Part shown: piece after piece, positions 58,519-64,000 of the stretch
Numbering within the stretch: position 1 is the stretch's first letter
Layout of the letters: each line of letters begins with the position of its first letter
Source: Stieleria magnilauensis
GTDB taxonomy: Bacteria > Planctomycetota > Planctomycetia > Pirellulales > Pirellulaceae
Length of the DNA: 64,000 nt
Direction: 5' to 3'
NCBI GenBank assembly: GCA_007753675.1
Contig: CP036432.1
Coordinates: 7,938,233-8,002,232 of the forward strand
The notes under the pieces: model-generated
Database searches by the model: none
Told to the model about the DNA's origin: nothing
Seen by the model: the letters and a program-made list of their open reading frames with translations, nothing else
Made by a program: the position numbers and the translations under genes

Positions 58519-59730
58519 TTATGGCACATCAGAAAAAACCCGCCCCCCGTGGTAGGGGGGGGGCGTCTCGCCGGGGCACAGCACAGCGACGCTTGGGGCA
58601 ATCCCTGCGATGCGACGCGACTGCTCTGGGCATGACTCGATATAGATTTGCGTGTTGCTCTCAATGCACTGTTGGGCCTTCCATGCGGCCACGTCACCGG
58701 CCTCTCGCTCTTGCTTGGTTGACCACGGTCCCATCGTCAATCGATCGTACTTGACACGTCGCCTGCTGAGCCAGTGCTCTGTCAGCCCACGGTATTTCTC
58801 AAGCCTCGCTGTGATGATGTGCGGTAGCGTGGCCACGCCTGGGTGCCTGATGATTGGCATGGACCGCATCCGCTGCCGATACATCTTTCCGTCATCGTCT
58901 TCGGCGGGGGTGAAATCTGGGCAGAGGATGCCGTCGAAGTCGATCGCAATTCTGATGTCACGCATTAATGCAGGGTTACCCAGCATGTTCCATTCGAACC
59001 AATGAGGCAGTGGCAGGATTCGATGGTGCAGGTCCACGCTTCGCGTGCCCTGCGGTGTGGCATAGATCGCACCAAACAGAACGTTGAGTCCAACTAGCCT
59101 TGACCTCGCCTCCTTGATTGATCGACCACTCGCCGTTGAGTCCTCCATCACAAGTATCGGACCATCCAAGTTCGGGGCGTTCCGCAGACGCAACCCAGTA
59201 TCCAGCTTGGTCAGCCCACTGTCGCTGACCGCGTAAAGCGGCAGGCCAAGCCGCACGGCGATGTCTGACGCGACAATCATTCCGCTACGTGGGATTCCAG
59301 CGACGCCGGACAGGGGCATCGTCGCGAGTCGTGACGAGAATGCGGCTACATCCGCGCGCAATTCGCTCCAGCTAATCCATGGCGCGTCAAACCAATTGTT
59401 TCCGTGTTCTGGCTGCGTGTACTCATCGCGTGACGGATACTTCGGCGGGTTGGCCAAGCACGGCAGCCCCTTGGCGTGGAAATACGATCTGATGTCACAC
59501 GGTTTTTTGTTCGGGTGCAATTCGGGAATCAGCACACACCCCTTCGATCCATTGACGCTGCCCCAGTGCTCGCAAGATTCGTTGCAGGCGGACTTCACAA
59601 CCTGCCGCCAAGTAACTTCGCTTCTGGTCGTCCTGGGTCGATCACCCTTGCATTGGTGCGCCCCAAAATAGATCCGGTGGCATTTGTCGCAAACGCTTTG
59701 GCTAGTTGATTGTGATCGTCGTTGAAGCAT
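58519..59730 (-). CDS. Phosphoribosyltransferase-HAD fusion, copy 2
   Basis: Identical to 14064-15275: PRPP motif VMEDSTASGRS and HAD nucleophile DFDGIL. Last gene of the late operon of unit 2. Confidence 0.75.
   Translation of the reverse strand: MLQRRSQSTSQSVCDKCHRIYFGAHQCKGDRPRTTRSEVTWRQVVKSACNESCEHWGSVNGSKGCVLIPELHPNKKPCDIRSYFHAKGLPCLANPPKYPSRDEYTQPEHGNNWFDAPWISWSELRADVAAFSSRLATMPLSGVAGIPRSGMIVASDIAVRLGLPLYAVSDSGLTKLDTGLRLRNAPNLDGPILVMEDSTASGRSIKEARSRLVGLNVLFGAIYATPQGTRSVDLHHRILPLPHWFEWNMLGNPALMRDIRIAIDFDGILCPDFTPAEDDDGKMYRQRMRSMPIIRHPGVATLPHIITARLEKYRGLTEHWLSRRRVKYDRLTMGPWSTKQEREAGDVAAWKAQQCIESNTQIYIESCPEQSRRIAGIAPSVAVLCPGETPPPYHGGRVFSDVP
58533..58565 (-). terminator. Late-operon terminator, copy 2
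   Basis: Same GC stem with six U as 14078-14110, inside the end of the phosphoribosyltransferase-HAD gene. Confidence 0.6.
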
Positions 59731-60886
59731 TGTTGGGCGAAGTGAGCGAATTGGCGTCATTCAAAACCGTGTTTGGGATGTCAACGGGGTCAGTGATGCT
59801 ATCCGCTAAGTCAATTTCCCACTCTCCGCCGTCAGCTTCAATCGTCAAAATAACGTCGCCACTATCACATGTCAGTTCTGCCGCGATTCGATAGATTGAA
59901 TTGCTGCCGTAGGGATCACAAACGTTCAATCCCTGTTGGGTTGCCTTGCAGAAACCATCCAGAAAGATGTAGCCGCCAATGCACCACATCTCCTCGTCAA
60001 TGTTGTTGCCGTAGCCATCCCAATTAGTGATCTGCAACCTCGCTTTCAGCCAAAGCGGTTTCCTTGCTTCAAGTACGTTGCAGCTATCCGTCGGCGAAAG
60101 ACAATTGCCGTCCTCTGCTTGCGGATCGGCGTTCACGCACTCTTCATCACCCGGATCGTTGACCGATTGCAGCGTGAATGATGTATCGGTTGCAGTACAG
60201 TCACCGCTTGTTTGGTATCGGATATAGACCCTCTGTGCTGAGCAACTCGGCCGGTCAAGCACCAGTCTGGTTGCCCCCAGCGACTCCACGTTTGCAACCG
60301 TTGGCCCGCCCTTCCACCAAATACTCTGGGTGACTATTCCGGCCGTCTCGATCATTACACTATCGGCGAATGTCTCGATTTGAAGCCCGTCAAAATTCGT
60401 TCTTGCGTGGTTCGCCGTGACTGGCGTCCCCATCCCCCAATCGTCGACATCGATCTCGACTGTGCCATAGGTTCGCGTTGAGTGGTCGACATTAAATGGT
60501 GACGAATTGCAGCCCCATGTTTGCCAATCTTCCCAGTAGAAATAGCTGATGTTTTTGTCGTAATAGAGCCCCGGCGTTCCGTTGTAATCAAGTGCATTTT
60601 CGTTCGTGTATGTGATCACTCCAATCGCATCAACGTCGTCGTCGCTGGGATCTTCAAGGAAATATATCTTTGCCGTTCCGTCAAAGGAATAGTCCGCCGG
60701 CGGATTTGGGTTTGGGTCCGGTTGCTCGCCCTCAAACGAAAAACGGAAATTACAAATGTCAATCGGCACCAAAATCGTCACCGTCGTGACGCCGCTAACG
60801 TCCGTTCGCTCCCACTTGTCAGTGTTGTCACCCCCAGTAACGGTCAGGTCAACGCAGCAGCAACCACAGCCCGGCGAAAATCGCAT
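59702..60886 (-). CDS. Cys-rich tail-tip candidate, copy 2
   Basis: Identical to 15247-16431. Confidence 0.55.
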   Translation of the reverse strand: MRFSPGCGCCCVDLTVTGGDNTDKWERTDVSGVTTVTILVPIDICNFRFSFEGEQPDPNPNPPADYSFDGTAKIYFLEDPSDDDVDAIGVITYTNENALDYNGTPGLYYDKNISYFYWEDWQTWGCNSSPFNVDHSTRTYGTVEIDVDDWGMGTPVTANHARTNFDGLQIETFADSVMIETAGIVTQSIWWKGGPTVANVESLGATRLVLDRPSCSAQRVYIRYQTSGDCTATDTSFTLQSVNDPGDEECVNADPQAEDGNCLSPTDSCNVLEARKPLWLKARLQITNWDGYGNNIDEEMWCIGGYIFLDGFCKATQQGLNVCDPYGSNSIYRIAAELTCDSGDVILTIEADGGEWEIDLADSITDPVDIPNTVLNDANSLTSPNNASTTITIN

Positions 60887-61239
60887 TACGAGCACGCCTC
60901 ATTGAGGACGACCAGAAGCTCACCCGCGTAGCCGACCCAGACGAATGTTTCGGCGGTGATGGCAACCGGAGCCCAATTAAAGACCGTTGCAGTGATGTCA
61001 CTACCGCTGGTGTCCTGCGCGACCTCTTCGTCAACGTCGGTCCCGTCGTAGGATGGGTGATAGAGCGTGCATGTGGCCTTCCCCCACGTCGTGCCGCTCT
61101 TGGCCGGGATGCCGCCGACGGGTGTCTTGAAATAGAGCAGTTCGGAGTACCGATCAGCCTGCGGGCCGATGCGAACGCCGGCCGCCATCTGCTTGAGACG
61201 CTTGGCAACGTTGCGGTCTGAAAATCCGTAAGTTGCCAT
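60886..61239 (-). CDS. Hypothetical late protein (117 aa), copy 2
   Basis: Identical to 16431-16784. Confidence 0.5.
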   Translation of the reverse strand: MATYGFSDRNVAKRLKQMAAGVRIGPQADRYSELLYFKTPVGGIPAKSGTTWGKATCTLYHPSYDGTDVDEEVAQDTSGSDITATVFNWAPVAITAETFVWVGYAGELLVVLNEACS

Positions 61240-61242
61240 CGA

Positions 61243-62184
61243 TCAAGCCTGCAAGAATGCGCTAAAGTCCGTTTCGTCGTACACGATGAAATCGCGATAA
61301 TCGGGGCTGACTTGCGATCCCTTTTTTATTCCGTCATCGTCAACAAACACGAGCGATCGAATGGGCGGCTTGCTGTCGTCGACGTAAGGCTCCCACACCG
61401 GTGCCATTGCCGTACCGGTGTTGACCTTGTTGTCGATCAGCGCAAGAGACTTTTTCCAGCCCTCATCAAGAGGGCTGTGGACGAGGGTGTACGTCACGAG
61501 TGCCGCAGTGGTCGCACCGCCGGATAGCTGAACGCTCACCGTCGACGCTTCCACGTCCTCAATCAGCCACGTTCCGGCCGCCTTCGTGCGGTACGTGTCG
61601 TCGTTGACCTTGAATTTGCGATCGAGCATCTGTTGATAGGTAATGCTCGATTCGTACTGCGTCAACTTGATCGTCAGAACAGGGATCCGCTCCATCACCG
61701 GTTCGGCGAACCATGCACCCGATGGCAGCGTGACCTTCTGCGGGGTCGTCGGCGTCTTGTCCTCGTAGAGCACCTTTTCGATTTCGCCGAGACTCGGCTG
61801 CTCTGCTGTCCCGAGATTCGTGATAGCCGCCGGCGGAGCCATCGGTGCGTTCTCGGCCTCCGTCTGGTTGCCGGTGAACGTCTTGTAGGAGCACTTGACT
61901 TTCCACTCGCCAAGGTGCTTCGGGTCCATCGTTGCCGTTTTGTTTCGGCAGATCACGAACGGGATCACCTGCCCGCCGAAATAGTAGATCGACGAATTGA
62001 CCGTCGGCAGCCCCGATGCCGTGATCACGTTGTACGGGTCCACGTCCGCCAGCGAATCACCACCAGACGCCTCAACCGCCACGCGGTATTCCGTCGTCCA
62101 TGTGATCGAGACGCTATCGCCCTTCCCGGCAAACGACATTTGCCGACCGGTTCGCAGTTCGTGTGGTGTGTAGGTGTACGCCAT
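61243..62184 (-). CDS. Probable distal tail component, copy 2
   Basis: Identical to 16788-17729; start overlaps the tape measure stop. Confidence 0.5.
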   Translation of the reverse strand: MAYTYTPHELRTGRQMSFAGKGDSVSITWTTEYRVAVEASGGDSLADVDPYNVITASGLPTVNSSIYYFGGQVIPFVICRNKTATMDPKHLGEWKVKCSYKTFTGNQTEAENAPMAPPAAITNLGTAEQPSLGEIEKVLYEDKTPTTPQKVTLPSGAWFAEPVMERIPVLTIKLTQYESSITYQQMLDRKFKVNDDTYRTKAAGTWLIEDVEASTVSVQLSGGATTAALVTYTLVHSPLDEGWKKSLALIDNKVNTGTAMAPVWEPYVDDSKPPIRSLVFVDDDGIKKGSQVSPDYRDFIVYDETDFSAFLQA

Positions 62185-64000
62185 CAGACCGCTTCGGCTC
62201 CCTCCAAATTCTCAATCGCGTCTCGCGTTTGCTCTGACGCTTCCGCAATTCGCTCCGATGCTTCGGCCGTCTTCTCCGCCGCCAGCTTCTGCGCGATCAG
62301 TGCGGCCATTCGTTCCTGATGCTGTCGCAATGCTTCCTGGGCCGTCTTGTTTTGACGCTCGGCCAGGAGTTTGTATTCTTCGCGGCTGCCCTTCGTGATC
62401 GACGGCGGCAGCTCGATCGACTTGGGCTGCGTTGCGTCGTTGAACCGGTTCGCGGCACCTTTGATTGCCTGGTCACGAACGCCAGACGTCAGTTCCATCT
62501 CGTTGATTTCTTTTAGTTCCTCGATCATCTTTTGGAACGGCGACTTGAATTGCTCCTTCAACTCGTCGGTCTTGCGGGCCAGTTCCTCAGCAGCCCGTTC
62601 GGCGGCGTTCTTTCGCTCCTCTTCCAATCGCAACTGCTCTTTCAGTGCGTCGTTTTGCTTTTGCGTTGCATCGAGCGACCGCAGTTTGTCCTCGGTCGCG
62701 CCCTTGAAGAACAATTGACGCCGCTCGTACTCGCGATTGCCGTACAGAATCCGCTGGTTCTCTTCGTCCAGCTTCATGATCATTTCTTGCACCGCACGGT
62801 TGGCCGTCACCCACCGTTTCTCCGGTGGTTCGCCCACGTTCGCCCCTGCCTCCATCGCCGCGTTCAATCGCTCCTGGGCTTTCGTCGCGTTGTTGATCGC
62901 CTTTTCCTGGTCCACGACCCCGCCTTGCACCTTGCGGACGTTCTCCCGCATGGTTGCGAATAGATCATTGATCTTGTTGAGCGGCGTCGTGATCAGCGTC
63001 GAGAACTCCGCCAGCGGTCCCGTGACGATCGACGTAAGGTTGCGGCGAAGCCGAGAGAATGAATCTGATAGCTGATTCAGCTTGCCCTCGTTCGACTCGC
63101 CGAACTTGTCGAGAGCCCCGCCATACAGACCGGTCTTTTCCGTTAGCTGCCGAATGATCTCAGTGACCTCTGCCGCGGCGACACCGCCGCTTCGGATCCG
63201 GTCCCGCAATCCGGCAACACTTTCCCCCGTCTGCTCGGCCATCAGTGACAGCAGCGGGAACCCAGCGTCGGCCATCTGGTTGGCTTCTTCCTGCATCAGC
63301 CGGCCATTGGACAAGACCTGGCTGTACGCCAGCGAGAGACGCTTGAACGTCTCATCGTTGCCTTGTGCGATGTCGCCAAGTCGCTTCATCGTGTCCATCA
63401 GGTCTTCGGATGCGACCTTGGCCCCGAGCAGCCGACCGGATGCCGTAGACAACGCCTCAAACGTCAGCGGCGACTGTGCGGCCAGCCGCTCCATCTCTCG
63501 CACAAGTTTGCCGGCGGCGGCACTGCTGCCAGTAAAGACCTCCGCTTGCCGCTGGGCTTTGTCGAGTTGGAATTGGTCCCGCATCCCCTCTTGGGCCTGC
63601 CGGAACAATCCGTAGGCGGCAACAGCGGGCACGATCCGTCGCGAGAGCATCCCGAACGCAGACGCCTGCTTCGTTACGCCATCGGTCGCCTTGCCCCGCA
63701 TCCCGTCATAGATTTCCTCATTCAGTTGTCGCTGCGAGAGCGTGGCCTGAATGGTCTTGGCCCGGAGTTTTGTATGCTGATCGGTCAGGATCCGCATCGT
63801 GCGATAAAACTCAGTCGCGGCAACGTTTCCGTTCTTGAACTCCTGCTTCAGCTCCGACATCTGCCGTTCAAGTCGATCGACTTCCGGCGTATGGGATGAA
63901 ACCAACGCCTTCACGCGGGCCAGACGCTCGGCGGTCTTGGGGAACTTGTTGTTGATCGCCTCAAGTCCACGAGCGTACTCCTGAGCGCTCAGCGCACCGG
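62184..64000 (-). CDS. Tail tape measure protein, copy 2 (N-terminus beyond the window)
   Basis: Identical to the 3' part of 17729-19723; about 59 N-terminal codons lie past 64000. An internal start such as the one near 63914 would be an artefact of the window edge. Confidence 0.88.
   Translation of the reverse strand, partial: GALSAQEYARGLEAINNKFPKTAERLARVKALVSSHTPEVDRLERQMSELKQEFKNGNVAATEFYRTMRILTDQHTKLRAKTIQATLSQRQLNEEIYDGMRGKATDGVTKQASAFGMLSRRIVPAVAAYGLFRQAQEGMRDQFQLDKAQRQAEVFTGSSAAAGKLVREMERLAAQSPLTFEALSTASGRLLGAKVASEDLMDTMKRLGDIAQGNDETFKRLSLAYSQVLSNGRLMQEEANQMADAGFPLLSLMAEQTGESVAGLRDRIRSGGVAAAEVTEIIRQLTEKTGLYGGALDKFGESNEGKLNQLSDSFSRLRRNLTSIVTGPLAEFSTLITTPLNKINDLFATMRENVRKVQGGVVDQEKAINNATKAQERLNAAMEAGANVGEPPEKRWVTANRAVQEMIMKLDEENQRILYGNREYERRQLFFKGATEDKLRSLDATQKQNDALKEQLRLEEERKNAAERAAEELARKTDELKEQFKSPFQKMIEELKEINEMELTSGVRDQAIKGAANRFNDATQPKSIELPPSITKGSREEYKLLAERQNKTAQEALRQHQERMAALIAQKLAAEKTAEASERIAEASEQTRDAIENLEGAEAV

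Larger units (their letters stand above)
54044..64000. mobile_element. Second prophage unit, first 9,957 bp (window ends inside it)
   Basis: Repeats 9589-19545 with offset 44,455: integrase through the 5'-distal part of the tape measure gene. All predicted proteins are identical to unit 1. Nothing distinguishes the two copies within the window apart from the sequence left of the core. Confidence 0.93.

Overview
The window joins a planctomycete chromosome (most likely Pirellulales, Rhodopirellula-like) to a complete temperate siphovirus and the start of a second, identical copy of it. The host call rests on the 9.4 kb left flank. There a PSCyt1/DUF1549/DUF1553 cytochrome-type protein sits 3 bp upstream of a DUF1501 Tat-exported protein, next to a formylglycine sulfatase, and this set is characteristic of that group. 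The flank also holds a partial MoxR ATPase, an FHA-GAF histidine kinase and an ArfB-like ribosome-rescue hydrolase.

At 9589 the chromosome stops abruptly at a 20-bp sequence that reads, on the minus strand, like the 3' end of a tRNA (T-arm and acceptor strand). A perfect intrinsic terminator follows it on the host side (9538-9581). From 9589 to 54043 lies one prophage unit of 44,455 bp. At 54044 the same core recurs, and 54044-64000 repeats 9589-19545 with a constant offset of 44,455. The window therefore shows attL, unit 1, a phage-phage junction (attP-like) and the first 9,957 bp of unit 2. This is either a true tandem lysogen or an assembly over-extension through circular or concatemeric phage DNA; the sequence alone cannot decide which.

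Plus-strand cassette (9732-14024): tyrosine integrase, a small HTH protein with a nearly leaderless promoter, a string of overlapping small genes, a phage lipoprotein and a DUF723/Vsr-like endonuclease. This is the part most likely to matter in the lysogen.

Everything else in the unit runs leftward on the minus strand from a regulatory knot at 53616-53978 (repressor, two 20-bp operators, two promoters, terminator). In transcription order: many small early genes; RecT; two paralogous small proteins; RuvC-like resolvase; SNF2-type helicase; DNA methyltransferase; a DnaT/O-like replication protein and its partner; more small genes including an ASCH protein; a block rich in signal peptides and membrane segments that includes a matrixin metalloprotease with a cysteine switch (37640-38587); receptor-binding proteins (LamG plus beta-propeller spike); HNH, TerS, TerL, portal, ClpP-type protease, HK97-fold capsid; connector, neck and tail genes with a canonical -1 frameshift (GGGAAAC) between the two tail chaperones; tape measure; tail-tip proteins; and last a phosphoribosyltransferase-HAD fusion that ends in an embedded terminator. 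No tail sheath is seen, so the virion is predicted to be a siphovirus. No recognisable peptidoglycan hydrolase is present, which makes the matrixin/envelope block the most interesting candidate for an unusual lysis or envelope-modifying system.

Genes in the leftward operon overlap mostly as ATGA, GTGA or TGATG, and I used this to pick many starts. Functions of most small genes are unknown and are stated as such.
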